Below are positions 1-8,191 of a DNA stretch of 33,969 bases, one piece after another (the first letter of the stretch is position 1; each line of letters opens with the position of its first letter). Both the position numbers and the translations under genes were made by a program. The notes under the pieces are model-generated. The model saw nothing but the letters and a program-made list of their open reading frames with translations. It did not search any database and had not been told where the DNA came from. The stretch covers positions 1 to 33,969 of the forward strand of contig CAZRXG010000041.1 of NCBI GenBank assembly GCA_964603985.1. The letters run 5' to 3'. Origin of the DNA: CAZRXG01 sp964603985. GTDB lineage: Bacteria > Chloroflexota > Anaerolineae > Aggregatilineales > UBA3940.

Positions 1-4
1 GACC

Positions 5-277
5 GTGACCGGCCCCGACCCGCTCTTCCCCGCCACCCACGTCCGGGTCGAGCGCGAGGGCCGGAGCTACGGCATCCCCGCCCAGAAGGTGCGCGCCTAC
101 CTCCCGCTCTCCCAGACTGGCGAGCAGCCACCTGCCAGGAGCGACCGGGGCGACGAAACGCCAGCCGCGGCTGGCGCGGCCGACGCGCCCTCACCCTCCC
201 CGGCACGCCCCAATGGACACGAGCTGCGCCAGCTCCGCTTCGACGAGCCTTACCAGCTCGCGCTCTTCCCTCTCTAA
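5..277 (+). CDS. Hypothetical protein, probably the C-terminal part of a gene entering from the left
   Basis: An open frame runs from the window edge to a TAA at 275-277. A GTG at position 5 could be a start, but the frame is also open to the edge, so this may be only the tail of a longer protein. The visible 90 residues are Pro/Ala-rich in the middle and end in a compact segment, RFDEPYQLALFPL. I recognise no domain. The high-GC codon use matches the following primase gene, which begins close to or overlaps its end, so the two are probably co-transcribed. Confidence 0.5.
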   Translation: MTGPDPLFPATHVRVEREGRSYGIPAQKVRAYLPLSQTGEQPPARSDRGDETPAAAGAADAPSPSPARPNGHELRQLRFDEPYQLALFPL

Positions 278-320
278 CCCGGCCCCCGGTGCCCACCACA
301 CCAAACAGGCCCCCGCCATC

Positions 321-1196
321 GTGCGGGCGGCCCGCTCACCCGACCCCGTGACCGCCGCCTACCGCTACGCGGCGCTGGGCTTCAGCGTCCTGCCTCTGCG
401 GGGCAAGCGGCCCTTCCTGCGCTCGTGGAAACCGTATCAGACCACACCTCCCTCGCGCTCCAGGCTGCACCGGTGGGCATCGGCGGGCCTCTTCGGGAAC
501 GTTGGCATCGTGTGCGGCGTGGTGTCGGGCGGGCTGGTCGTCCTCGACCTGGATGGCGAGGCGGCCTACGCCGCCTTCGCCGCGCGCTTCCCCCACCTGG
601 CCGCCACCTACACCGTCCGCACCGGCAGCGGCACAGGCCACCACGTCTACCTGCTGTCTGAGCGGCTCCCGCCCTCAACCCGCGCCCTCGGCACGCCCTA
701 CGGCAACGTCGAGCTGCTCTCGACCGGGCGGCAGGTGGTCGCGCCGCCCAGCATCCACCCCGGCACCGGCGCCCGCTACACGGTCGCGCGGGCCGACGAC
801 ATCCGCCGCGTCCGCGACCTCGACGACCTGGTCGCCTGGATTCGCGGCCTGAAGCACCAACCCACCGCCCAGGCTCAGAAGGCGCAGTGTGCAGCGCAAA
901 GGAACCACCGGCGGCCAGGCCGCTCTGACCCCCTGCTCGTCGACGCCATCACCGCGCACTTCCGCCGCGCCGGGTACCGGCGGCGCGGGCCGTGGCTGAA
1001 CGGGCCGTGCATCTACCCCGGACGCCACACCCACGACGACCGCCGCCACTCCTTCGGGTTCAACACCCGGATCGGACGCGGCTACTGCTTTCGCTGCGGC
1101 TCGATCCCGGCCGGGGACATCGCCGCAGCCATCGGGCTTGATCCCTGCCACTGCGGTGGAGCGGTGCGAACGTCTCACACTCGAAAGGAGAAGTGA
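321..1196 (+). CDS. Bifunctional primase/polymerase (Prim-Pol) with C-terminal zinc finger
   Basis: The protein matches the Prim-Pol (AEP superfamily) domain of plasmid and phage replication proteins, which make primers and extend DNA. Counting from GTG 321, the N-terminal motif YAALGFSVLPLRGKRP is followed by the metal-binding DLDG (D76, D78), the GHHVY motif (H107/H108) and a NVELLSTGRQVVAPPS block. The C-terminus has a CHC-type zinc finger: C230, H236/H238, C256-FR-C259. At about 290 residues it has no helicase domain, so it is a stand-alone primase-polymerase. The start is uncertain: an ATG at 213 overlaps the upstream gene by 65 bases and adds a Ser-rich stretch outside the domain, while GTG 321 and GTG 348 sit just before the conserved part. 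The stop touches the ribosome-binding region of the next gene. It probably acts with ssb in replicating the element. Confidence 0.85.
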   Translation: MRAARSPDPVTAAYRYAALGFSVLPLRGKRPFLRSWKPYQTTPPSRSRLHRWASAGLFGNVGIVCGVVSGGLVVLDLDGEAAYAAFAARFPHLAATYTVRTGSGTGHHVYLLSERLPPSTRALGTPYGNVELLSTGRQVVAPPSIHPGTGARYTVARADDIRRVRDLDDLVAWIRGLKHQPTAQAQKAQCAAQRNHRRPGRSDPLLVDAITAHFRRAGYRRRGPWLNGPCIYPGRHTHDDRRHSFGFNTRIGRGYCFRCGSIPAGDIAAAIGLDPCHCGGAVRTSHTRKEK

Positions 1197-1198
1197 CT

Positions 1199-1792
1199 AT
1201 GAAGAACAAACAGCTCGTCATCCCGGCCAACCTGCTCGCGCTGACGACCGCCCTGCAGCGGCTGCCCTGCGTCACCGTCGTGCGGGTTGTGGGCCTGCCC
1301 GCCGCACGGCCCGACGACGCGGCGTGGATGGTCGTCGTCGACGTCCCCAACCACGACGTGGGCCGGGCGGTCGTCAGCTTCCTCAGGACGATGGTCTCCC
1401 GCTGCGAGTGGCGGGCGCGGAGCATCCGGTTCAACCGCCTCGTCCACCCCCTCTCCGGCATGGGGCGCAACGAGCTCCTCGGCACCGGCGCCAACCCCGA
1501 CCCCGACCAACTGGCCCGGCTGATCCTGGAGAACGCGTCTACTTTCCACAACCGCCAGCCCGAGATGAACCCGCCGTTCCTGGCGCTCTCGTCGGCCACC
1601 AACCGGGTCAATGCAGCCCGCAACGCGGTCGGCAGCCTGCGCCTCACCTTCGACGCCCCCGAACACAGCGCCGAGGTTGGCAGGGCCTACAATCTCATCT
1701 GCCGGGCCGAGGGCATCCTCGAGGCGCTGCGCAATCAAGTCCCCTACCGGGGCGATGGCTCCAAGGGTGATCCGCCGGACATCGTGGCCTGA
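1199..1792 (+). CDS. Hypothetical protein downstream of the primase
   Basis: The protein is 197 residues from ATG 1199, which is preceded by AAAGGAG at 1184-1190. The start lies two bases past the primase stop, so translation is coupled. The sequence is mixed alpha/beta and soluble, with no signal peptide or membrane helix. A hydrophobic strand (AAWMVVVDVPNHDVGRAVV) is followed by helical segments and a polar tail ending PPDIVA. I do not recognise the family. Its position between a Prim-Pol gene and ssb and just before an intrinsic terminator suggests a replication or maintenance role for the element, but that is context only. Confidence 0.75.
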   Translation: MKNKQLVIPANLLALTTALQRLPCVTVVRVVGLPAARPDDAAWMVVVDVPNHDVGRAVVSFLRTMVSRCEWRARSIRFNRLVHPLSGMGRNELLGTGANPDPDQLARLILENASTFHNRQPEMNPPFLALSSATNRVNAARNAVGSLRLTFDAPEHSAEVGRAYNLICRAEGILEALRNQVPYRGDGSKGDPPDIVA

Positions 1793-1801
1793 ACGCGGGC
1801 G

Positions 1802-1843
1802 AAGTGGGATAGAGGGATCTCCTCTGTCCCACTTTTCTTTTTT
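1802..1843 (+). terminator. Intrinsic terminator after the primase operon
   Basis: A 14-bp stem (1802-1815 with 1821-1834, one G-T pair) closes a 5-base GATCT loop and is followed at once by TTCTTTTTTT. It lies 10 bases after the preceding stop codon. Confidence 0.92.
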
Positions 1844-1862
1844 GCCCCCTGCTCCCGGCGGG

Positions 1863-1885
1863 TTGGCAGCAAACTGAGCGGGGGA
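1863..1885 (+). repeat. 23-bp direct repeat, copy 1
   Basis: The sequence beginning TTGGCAGCAAACTGAGCG is identical over 23 bases to 2538-2560. Both copies sit just after an intrinsic terminator, one before ssb and one after it. This could be a protein-binding site or the trace of a segmental duplication. Confidence 0.8.
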
Positions 1886-1952
1886 ACCTGTGAACCGGAC
1901 CGGGGCGGCTACGCCGCATCCCAGGTGAAGGCTCACAACCGCGTGGGCTTCG

Positions 1953-1978
1953 CTTCAGTGGCTGCTGCCCAGGGCGGA
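1953..1978 (+). repeat. 26-bp inverted repeat flanking ssb, left arm
   Basis: The reverse complement of 2419-2444 matches this segment at 24 of 26 positions (core GGCTGCTGCCCAG). The two arms bracket ssb and its ribosome-binding site, about 440 bp apart. Confidence 0.75.
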
Positions 1979-2013
1979 CGTGGCATACGCACTATCCGCA
2001 AAAGGAGCAGACC

Positions 2014-2406
2014 ATGTTTCAGCAGACGATCGTTGTTGGCAACCTGGGGGGTGACCCCGAGATGCGCTATCTCGAAGATGGCACGCCGGTGACCACGTTC
2101 AGCGTCGCGACCAACCGCCGCTGGACCGACCGCGAGACCGGAGAGAAGCGCGAGAAGACGACCTGGTTCCGCGTCACGGCGTGGAGGCGCCAGGCCGAGG
2201 TGTGCAACGAGTACCTCGCCAAGGGCCGCCAGGTCATGGTGGTAGGGGAGGTTTCGTCGAGCGCGTGGATCGACCAGGAAGGCGAGCCGCGCTCGAGCCT
2301 CGAACTCACCGCCCGCAACGTGAAGTTCCTGGGCAGCACCGGGAACGGCGGACCGCCGCCGCTGACCGGCGAAGAGCTCGCAGAAAAGGACGAGATCCCC
2401 TTCTAG
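2014..2406 (+). CDS. ssb: Single-stranded DNA-binding protein
   Basis: This is a 130-residue OB-fold SSB that coats single-stranded DNA during replication, repair and transfer. The family signatures are clear: VVGNLGGDPEMRYLEDGTPV at the N-terminus, TTFSVATNRRW, TTWFRVTAWRRQAE, and the L-x-V-x-GEV strand. The C-terminus is the acidic protein-interaction tip ending DEIPF. It is shorter than chromosomal SSBs (about 170-180) because the Gly/Pro linker is nearly absent, which is common on plasmids and phages. ATG 2014 follows AAAGGAG with good spacing. It stands alone between two terminators, so it is probably transcribed as a single gene. Confidence 0.95.
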   Translation: MFQQTIVVGNLGGDPEMRYLEDGTPVTTFSVATNRRWTDRETGEKREKTTWFRVTAWRRQAEVCNEYLAKGRQVMVVGEVSSSAWIDQEGEPRSSLELTARNVKFLGSTGNGGPPPLTGEELAEKDEIPF

Positions 2407-2418
2407 CGAAGGGAGGTG

Positions 2419-2444
2419 TCCGCTCTGGGCAGCAGCCACCGAAG
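2419..2444 (-). repeat. 26-bp inverted repeat flanking ssb, right arm
   Basis: This is the partner of 1953-1978 in opposite orientation (24/26 identical). It lies between the ssb stop and its terminator. Confidence 0.75.
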
Positions 2445-2447
2445 CAC

Positions 2448-2482
2448 GCAGCAGCCGCGAGGCTGTTGCTTTTTTCTTTTTT
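2448..2482 (+). terminator. Intrinsic terminator after ssb
   Basis: The stem GCAGCAGCC / GGCTGTTGC (2448-2456 with 2461-2469, one G-T pair) closes a GCGA tetraloop and is followed by TTTTTTCTTTTTT. The T-tract resembles that of the terminator at 1802-1843. Confidence 0.88.
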
Positions 2483-2537
2483 GCCTGCGGAGCAGCAACC
2501 CTGGGTGATGGCCTCGCAGTGGGGCCCGCTGCCCAAT

Positions 2538-2560
2538 TTGGCAGCAAACTGAGCGGGGGA
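2538..2560 (+). repeat. 23-bp direct repeat, copy 2
   Basis: Identical to 1863-1885. The rest of the roughly 310-bp gap between ssb and the first caspase gene holds the ssb terminator before it and a TATAAT-type promoter element after it; nothing else is visible there. Confidence 0.8.
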
Positions 2561-2673
2561 GCATCCCACGAGATGTGAGTGTGGTCATGAGTCGGGATCG
2601 GACGTAAGTCCAGTTTCGCTTCTTTTCTTCTCAAGATGTAAGCAAGCGATTCCCAAAATCCGCAACGACTCAT

Positions 2674-2680
2674 GTATAAT
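2674..2680 (+). promoter_or_regulatory. Putative -10 element of the first caspase-FGE gene
   Basis: GTATAAT lies 38 bases before the chosen ATG. The same TGTATAAT appears at a similar distance before the two paralogous genes. I see no good -35 box at 17 bp. Confidence 0.5.
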
Positions 2681-2718
2681 GGTGATGAAACTCCTCTTTG
2701 AGCGCAGGACACATCGGC

Positions 2719-4701
2719 ATGAAACCGCATTACGAAAAGTCATATGCTCTCGTTATCGGCATCGATGACTTCAAGAATGCCCCACCACTGTCTACTGCCC
2801 GCCTTGGCGCTGAAGCAGTGGCACATGCGCTGACCGATCACTACAGGTTCGACAAAGTCGTCACTCTGTACGATTCCGACGCGACCAAAGTCAACATCGA
2901 AGATGCCTATGCCAAACTGCGTCGCCAGATGCAGTTGGATGATCGGTTCGTCGTCTATGTGTCAGGGCATGGTGTTGGACTTGAAGGTCAGGTGCGCTCC
3001 GAAGGCTTCATTGTCGCTCACGATTCTGACCCAGGCACAGGGTTCAGACTGATCAAGATGCGCGACCTGGTTGACCCCAACTTTACGAGAGCCAAACACG
3101 CCTTTGTTATCCTGGATACCTGCCACAGTGGTTTTGCCGTTACATACGAAACGCCGCGCGCGGTCATCAAACCCCCGCCCGATCCGAGGTTGGCCATGAA
3201 GCAGTTCTTGACCCGTAAAGCCTATCAGGTCCTTGCTTCTACGAACCCGTTAGAAACAGCCACCGATGCACCCTTGTTTGAAGGGCATACCCCCTTTACT
3301 GGCTACCTGCTGCGTGCTCTTGGTGGTGAAGATGATGCCGCCCGCAGTCCTGTCAACAACCTGTTGACGGCCAGTAGTGTGACCGAGTACGTCCGCAACG
3401 GTATTGCCGCTTTCTCAGGCAACTGGCAGGGGCCGCAGACCGGTATCTTGCCCGGTGACGAGGGCGGGGTGCTGGTGTGGGAGCTGCCAGACGCGTTGGA
3501 TGTGCTGCCAGAGCGGCTGCACCGCGCTCTTGAAAGTGATAACGAGGATACTCGTTATTACGCGCTAGCCGACGCCGAGCGTCTGCTTGGTAAACCACAG
3601 TATGCCAGCACACTGCAAGAGGTACTGCGCGAGATTGCGCTGAACGACCCGGACAAAGAGGTCAAGAGCCGGGCAATGGATGTGCTGTTGAAAGCCAGGC
3701 AGATCCCGGAACCGGCGGTTGAGATTGTCGAGCCAACCCCGGAATCTGTGCCAGTCGTTGAAGTCCAAGAGCCCGAACCGGAACCAACGGCGAAACGCAA
3801 AAAGCGAGCACCAGGCCCGGTTGTGCGCCCGGCCCGGCCCAACGAGCTACGTGTCATCATCATCGGCGCGGTCATCACTGGCGTGCTGGGCATCCTCGCG
3901 ACGGCGATAGCGACCGGCGGCTTCGGGTTGAGGAGTCTCGGCACGACGCCGACTCCGCCGACCGCTACCGAAACCGATACGTCTCTCCCGCCGGGCTTCG
4001 AGCCGGTGACACGCAACGCCGACTGGACGCCGGTGATCGAGGAATTTGACGGGGTCAAGATGGCGCTCGTCCCGGCGGGGTGTTTCATGATGGGGAGTGA
4101 GGATGGCGACGGCGACGAACGCCCAGTCCACGAGGTTTGCTTTGATGAGCCGTTCTGGATTGACGTGTACGAGGTGGCAAATGCGCAGTATGGCAATGCA
4201 GCGCCAAGTTGTAAGGAGTATTCATCGGATAACGGTCAGCCGCGTGTTTGTATAGATTGGTTTCGTTCGGTCGCCCACTGCGAGAGCCGGGGAGCAAGAT
4301 TGCCCACCGAAGCTGAGTGGGAGTACACTGCACGCGGGCCGGATGGGCTGGTTTATCCCTGGGGAAGCAGGTTTGTGGCCGACAACGCCGTATACAGTGG
4401 AAACTCAGACGGCCACACTTGGAAGGTGGGCAGCAAACCGGGCGATGTTTCGTGGGTGGGCGTGCTGGACATGAGCGGCAACGTGTGGGAGTGGGTGGCC
4501 GACTGGTACGATAGTGGTTACTACGACACGCTGGCCAACTCCGTCACGAGCCCAACTGGGCCAGATAGTGGTCGGTATCGCGTGCTGCGGGGCGGCTCGT
4601 GGTACTATAATTCGTCCTACGCCCGCGCCGCCTATCGGTATGGGCTCACCTCGGATGTTACGAGGGGCTACGGCGGCTTCCGCTGCGCCCGCTCGTATTA
4701 G
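2719..4701 (+). CDS. Membrane caspase-like protease with one extracellular FGE-sulfatase/lectin domain
   Basis: The protein has 660 residues. Residues 8-250 are a caspase-fold (peptidase C14, metacaspase-like) domain with the catalytic dyad in VSGHG (H84) and LDTCHSGF (C135). A helical HEAT-like stretch follows at 265-327, then a Pro/Glu-rich linker, one transmembrane helix (about 378-404), a Thr/Pro linker and an FGE-sulfatase domain (426-660; LPTEAEWEYTARGPDG, DMSGNVWEWV, GGFRCARSY). Topology should put the protease in the cytosol and the FGE domain outside. Formylglycine-generating enzymes need a Cys pair in the region after RGGSW; here it reads YYNSSYARAAYR, so a ligand-binding lectin-like role fits better than catalysis. 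ATG 2719 has AGGA at 2706-2709; a TTG at 2698 is also possible. Paralogues lie at 5101 and 8192. Confidence 0.85.
   Translation: MKPHYEKSYALVIGIDDFKNAPPLSTARLGAEAVAHALTDHYRFDKVVTLYDSDATKVNIEDAYAKLRRQMQLDDRFVVYVSGHGVGLEGQVRSEGFIVAHDSDPGTGFRLIKMRDLVDPNFTRAKHAFVILDTCHSGFAVTYETPRAVIKPPPDPRLAMKQFLTRKAYQVLASTNPLETATDAPLFEGHTPFTGYLLRALGGEDDAARSPVNNLLTASSVTEYVRNGIAAFSGNWQGPQTGILPGDEGGVLVWELPDALDVLPERLHRALESDNEDTRYYALADAERLLGKPQYASTLQEVLREIALNDPDKEVKSRAMDVLLKARQIPEPAVEIVEPTPESVPVVEVQEPEPEPTAKRKKRAPGPVVRPARPNELRVIIIGAVITGVLGILATAIATGGFGLRSLGTTPTPPTATETDTSLPPGFEPVTRNADWTPVIEEFDGVKMALVPAGCFMMGSEDGDGDERPVHEVCFDEPFWIDVYEVANAQYGNAAPSCKEYSSDNGQPRVCIDWFRSVAHCESRGARLPTEAEWEYTARGPDGLVYPWGSRFVADNAVYSGNSDGHTWKVGSKPGDVSWVGVLDMSGNVWEWVADWYDSGYYDTLANSVTSPTGPDSGRYRVLRGGSWYYNSSYARAAYRYGLTSDVTRGYGGFRCARSY
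4603..4674 (+). other. DGR-like variable region A (end of the FGE domain)
   Basis: These 24 codons lie between the conserved CTGCGGGGCGGCTCGTGG and GGCTTCCGCTGCGCCCGC. Against the other copies they differ mainly in codon positions 1 and 2 while the third base is kept, the pattern left by adenine-directed mutagenesis of AAC/AAT template codons. Confidence 0.6.
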
Positions 4702-4813
4702 TTTTCTGCTTCCCGTATCCTGTTGTTCTGGCTTCTGATCCAGAGGGAAATCGCGCGCAGCGCAATTGCGCTAATTCTGGTAGTCTGAGAGGACGAACGA
4801 TCAAGCTGCCTCC

Positions 4814-4944
4814 CCGCCCGGCATCGAGCCGGGCGGTCTGCGTGCCGGAGGCACGCACCTACCCCACGTCCGCGCGGCACCTCCACGTTCACTCGCGCCC
4901 CCGGCGCTCGTGACCGAAACGTCGCTGCGCTCCGTTTCTACGTG
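4814..4944. repeat. 131-bp hairpin-rich repeat, copy 1
   Basis: The copies at 7912-8042 and 11855-11985 are identical to each other and differ from this one at one base. Hairpins: CCGCCCGGC/GCCGGGCGG (4814-4836), TGCGTGCC/GGCACGCA (4839-4857), an imperfect CACTCGCGCC/GGCGCTCGTG, and GAAACG/CGTTTC near the end. No T-tract follows, so it is not a classic terminator. The surrounding 400-bp gap (4702-5100) otherwise holds a diverged 110-bp spacer after the stop and the promoter of the next gene; I see no gene there. Confidence 0.9.
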
Positions 4945-5050
4945 CGGGCCTTGCTTCGCAGGGAGCGAGATCGGGCATAACACCCGACCTCGGTTTATCC
5001 CCTCATTCACGATTGTTTACTTTCTACTATATATACCTCCGCCGTTACCT

Positions 5051-5057
5051 GTATAAT
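5051..5057 (+). promoter_or_regulatory. Putative -10 element of the second caspase-FGE gene
   Basis: GTATAAT lies at 5051-5057. Transcription would begin near 5064, which rules against the GTG at 5062 as the translation start and favours ATG 5101. The block is duplicated before the third gene. Confidence 0.5.
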
Positions 5058-5100
5058 AGTTGTGGATACAGTGAGAGCGACCCGGAACATGGGGGCACTT

Positions 5101-7800
5101 ATGAGCATGTACCGCCCGCTTTACGAGAGATCACACGCCCTCCTCATCGGCATTGACGAGTACCCACACTTTCCACCCCTGCAAACGGCAGTCAAAGGGG
5201 TGCGTGAGCTGGCGCAGGTTCTGCGCGATGAACTTGGTTTCCAACAAATCACCACGCTGGAGAATGAGCGGGCCACGCTGCGCAACATCCGCCGCAGGCT
5301 TGACGATCCACTTTCGCACCGCGAGCAGGTCGGGCCGGATGACCGGGTGCTGATCTATTTCGCCGGACATGGCATCACGGTTGATATCGCGGTGGGTGAA
5401 GTCGGGTATCTGGTGCCCTTCGACGCCGAGCCGGGACACAAAGACACGCTGCTGGCCATGGACGAGCTCACCCGCGTGGCGGCCGACTGGATTCATGCCA
5501 AGCACGTCTTGTTCCTGCTCGACGCCTGCTTTTCCGGCTTTGCCTCGACACGCATGACCGAGGGAATCAAGCGCCAGTTGAGTGACTATCTCACCCTCCC
5601 CACCCGTCAGGTGATCACCGCCGGGACCCGCGACCAGCAGGTCAGCGACCTCTGGGGGCCGGGCGGACACTCTCTGTTCACCGGCTTTTTGCTGGATGGG
5701 CTGCGCGGTGCGGCCCCGATGCCCGGCGGCGTACTGCGCGCCTTTCACCTGGCGGGCTGGCTCCAGGATCAGGTCGCCCAGCACTCGCGCGCCCGCCAAA
5801 CGCCGCTGTATGCCTCCCTGATGGGCAGCCGGGGCGGGGATTTGATCTTCAGCGTGCGCGAGGTGGTTGAATTGCCGCGCTGGGTAGTCGAGGTGGCGGA
5901 GAGCAACGACTCGACGCAGCGGTTGGTTGCGGTAGGGAGACTGAGCACGCTGGCGCAAGACCAGGATACGCCAGAGATGGCCTCGCAGGCGCTGGCGAAA
6001 CTCCAGGAACTAACGCGTGATCCAAGTGCGATGGTTGCTTCCTCCGCGCAGGGGGCGCTGCGGGAACTGATGCCGGAGACGGAAGTTGCACCGGTTGACC
6101 GCGAAGAGCCGGTCGTTGTGGAGCCGGAGCCAACACCGGTCAAGGTAGACGCGCCGGAGCCAACGCCGCCGCGCGCGCGGCGCGGCATCAGACCGCTGTG
6201 GGTGGGGTTCGGTGTGGTGGCGCTGGTGGGGTTAGTGATCGGCGCGCTGGCGATCTCTGGGATGTTTGGAGGTAGACCAACGCCCACCCCCGAGCCGACA
6301 ACTGATCCTGCCATTGCCCTGGCACTGAGCGGTGTGGCGCGCAACGCCGACTGGACACCCCACACCCAGGAGTTTAACGGCGTAGAAGTGGCGCTCGTCC
6401 CGGCGGGGTGCTTTATGATGGGAACCAAGGACAGTGGGAGCGACGAGTGGCCTATTCACGAAGTGTGTTTTGACGAACCGTTCTGGATTGACATGTACGA
6501 AGTGACGAACGAGCAGTTTGGCTCAGTTGGTTGTGCAGAGTATTCGTCAGAGGACGATCAACCACGAAACTGTGTGAGTTGGACGGATGCTGCTACCTAC
6601 TGCAAGAGCCGTGACGCACGACTGCCCACCGAGGCAGAATGGGAGTACGCGGCACGCGGTCCGGATGGGCTGGTGTACCCCTGGGGCGATGAGTTCGACT
6701 GTAGTATGGGCAACTTCGATGACGAAACAGAATATAATTCATATGTTGCTGATGGTCGCACGAATTGCGACGGCTTTGTCGTCACAGCGCCTGTGGGCAG
6801 TTTCCCCGACGGTGCTTCCTGGGTGGGAGCACTGGATCTGGGCGGCAATTTGTGGGAATGGGTGGCTGACTGGCATGGAACATACCCTAGTGGAAAACAA
6901 GTGAATCCGACCGGACCTAACAGCGGTCAATACCGCGTGCTGCGGGGCAGTTCGTGGGGTAGCCCTGCGTCCCCCCTCCGTGCTGCTGCTCGGCTCAGGA
7001 GCCTCCCAGGTTTCAGATATGACTACAGCGGCTTCCGCTGCGCGCGCTCCTGGCAGGAGCCAGAGCCGGCCCCAACCGACACGCCCGCCCCTACAACGCC
7101 TCCACCATCGGGCCTCGAGCCAGTGACGCGCAACGCCGACTGGACGCCGGTGATAGAGGAGTTTGACGGGGTCGAGATGGCACTCGTCCCGGCGGGGTGC
7201 TTCATGATGGGCAGCGAGGACGGCGGTGACGACGAAAAACCTGTCCACGAAGTGTGCTTCGAGGAGCCGTTCTGGATTGACGTGTACGAGGTGACGAACA
7301 AGCAGTATGGCTCAGAAGGGTACTACTCAGGCAGTACCCGTCCGCGCGAGAGCGTTACCTGGACCGAGGCAGTCGCCCACTGTGAAAGCCGCAGCGCGCG
7401 CCTTCCGACCGAAGCCGAGTGGGAGTACGCGGCGCGCGGCCCGGATGGGTTGGCGTATCCGTGGGGGAACGAGTTTGTGCCCGACAACGTCGTATACTAC
7501 GGCAACTCAGACGTCCATACCTGGTGGGTGGGCAGCAAGCCGGGCGGTATTTCGTGGGTGGGCGCGTTCGATATGAGCGGCAACGTGGAGGAGTGGGTAA
7601 GCACCTGGTATGCGCCCTATCCGTACAACCCGGCAGACGGGCGCGAAGAGCGAAGCAATCCGGGCGGTTATGACGGACGCGTGCTGCGGGGCGGTTCGTG
7701 GTACAGCAATTCGAGCGACCTGCACATCGCCAATCGGAGCAGGTACTATCCAGTCAACACATGGACCTTCAGCGGCTTCCGCTGCGCCCGCTCGTATTAA
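5101..7800 (+). CDS. Membrane caspase-like protease with two extracellular FGE-sulfatase/lectin domains
   Basis: The protein has 899 residues. The caspase-fold domain (1-250) has the dyad in YFAGHG (H90) and LDACFSGF (C143). A HEAT-like helical segment (about 270-325), a Pro/Glu linker and a transmembrane helix (about 366-388) follow, then two FGE-sulfatase domains at about 412-651 and 675-899, joined by a PTDTPAPTTPPP linker. Each FGE domain carries LPTEAEWEYAARGPDG and ends GFRCARS. Neither has the Cys pair expected of a true formylglycine-generating enzyme. ATG 5101 follows GGGGGC; ATG 5089 is possible, and the GTG at 5062 sits on the likely transcription start. The first 200 residues are nearly identical to those of the gene at 8192, showing recent duplication. 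The expected role is a membrane receptor-protease; substrate and ligand are unknown. Confidence 0.85.
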   Translation: MSMYRPLYERSHALLIGIDEYPHFPPLQTAVKGVRELAQVLRDELGFQQITTLENERATLRNIRRRLDDPLSHREQVGPDDRVLIYFAGHGITVDIAVGEVGYLVPFDAEPGHKDTLLAMDELTRVAADWIHAKHVLFLLDACFSGFASTRMTEGIKRQLSDYLTLPTRQVITAGTRDQQVSDLWGPGGHSLFTGFLLDGLRGAAPMPGGVLRAFHLAGWLQDQVAQHSRARQTPLYASLMGSRGGDLIFSVREVVELPRWVVEVAESNDSTQRLVAVGRLSTLAQDQDTPEMASQALAKLQELTRDPSAMVASSAQGALRELMPETEVAPVDREEPVVVEPEPTPVKVDAPEPTPPRARRGIRPLWVGFGVVALVGLVIGALAISGMFGGRPTPTPEPTTDPAIALALSGVARNADWTPHTQEFNGVEVALVPAGCFMMGTKDSGSDEWPIHEVCFDEPFWIDMYEVTNEQFGSVGCAEYSSEDDQPRNCVSWTDAATYCKSRDARLPTEAEWEYAARGPDGLVYPWGDEFDCSMGNFDDETEYNSYVADGRTNCDGFVVTAPVGSFPDGASWVGALDLGGNLWEWVADWHGTYPSGKQVNPTGPNSGQYRVLRGSSWGSPASPLRAAARLRSLPGFRYDYSGFRCARSWQEPEPAPTDTPAPTTPPPSGLEPVTRNADWTPVIEEFDGVEMALVPAGCFMMGSEDGGDDEKPVHEVCFEEPFWIDVYEVTNKQYGSEGYYSGSTRPRESVTWTEAVAHCESRSARLPTEAEWEYAARGPDGLAYPWGNEFVPDNVVYYGNSDVHTWWVGSKPGGISWVGAFDMSGNVEEWVSTWYAPYPYNPADGREERSNPGGYDGRVLRGGSWYSNSSDLHIANRSRYYPVNTWTFSGFRCARSY
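6958..7029 (+). other. DGR-like variable region B (first FGE domain, second gene)
   Basis: These 24 codons follow GGGGCAGTTCGTGG. The residues fit the A-N-R-N-R-N-N-P-N-N-R-N-N-N-N-GFR layout of known DGR templates closely: Asn columns are scrambled (A, L, S, L, G, F, Y, D, Y, S), while the Arg and Pro columns are kept. Confidence 0.6.
7702..7773 (+). other. DGR-like variable region C (second FGE domain, second gene)
   Basis: These 24 codons lie between TTCGTGG and GGCTTCCGCTGCGCCCGC. Third bases agree with copy F (11645-11716) at 20 of 24 codons although most encoded residues differ. Confidence 0.6.
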
Positions 7801-7911
7801 CCCCCTTTTCTATGTCTCGTCGTTCTGACTTCTGATCCTGGGGAGGAATCGCGCAGAGCGCACTCACGCCAAATTCTGGTAGGTCGAGAGAACGAACGAT
7901 CAGGCTGCCAC

Positions 7912-8042
7912 CCGCCCGGCATCGAGCCGGGCGGTCTGCGTGCCGCAGGCACGCACCTACCCCACGTCCGCGCGGCACCTCCACGTTCACTCGCGCCCCC
8001 GGCGCTCGTGACCGAAACGTCGCTGCGCTCCGTTTCTACGTG
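7912..8042. repeat. 131-bp hairpin-rich repeat, copy 2
   Basis: Identical to the copy at 11855-11985 and one base different from 4814-4944 (in the loop of the second hairpin). The flanking spacer after the stop codon is only about 75% alike between copies, so the core is much better conserved than its surroundings. The 390-bp gap 7801-8191 holds only this repeat, the spacer and the promoter of the third gene. Confidence 0.9.
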
Positions 8043-8142
8043 GGGCCCTGCTTCGCAGGGCGCGAGATCGGGCATAATGTCCAGTCTTGGCTTATTCCTT
8101 CATTCACAATTGTGTCTACTATGTATACCTCCACCGTTACCT

Positions 8143-8149
8143 GTATAAT
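8143..8149 (+). promoter_or_regulatory. Putative -10 element of the third caspase-FGE gene
   Basis: GTATAAT lies in a block duplicated from the region upstream of the second gene. It falls inside the reading frame open from 8087, which argues that translation starts downstream, at 8180 or 8192. Confidence 0.5.
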
Positions 8150-8191
8150 AGTTGTGGATACAGTGAGAGCAACCCAGAAATGGGGGCACTT

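Noticed and set aside
4814..4857. The first hairpins of the 131-bp repeat as transcription terminators of the caspase genes
   Set aside because: No T-tract follows either stem, unlike the clear terminators at 1802, 2448 and 31576.
5061..5069. DnaA-box-like TGTGGATAC after the -10 element, repeated before the third caspase gene
   Set aside because: Only single copies occur, 8 of 9 matching, within a duplicated promoter block. There is no cluster of boxes or AT-rich unwinding region.
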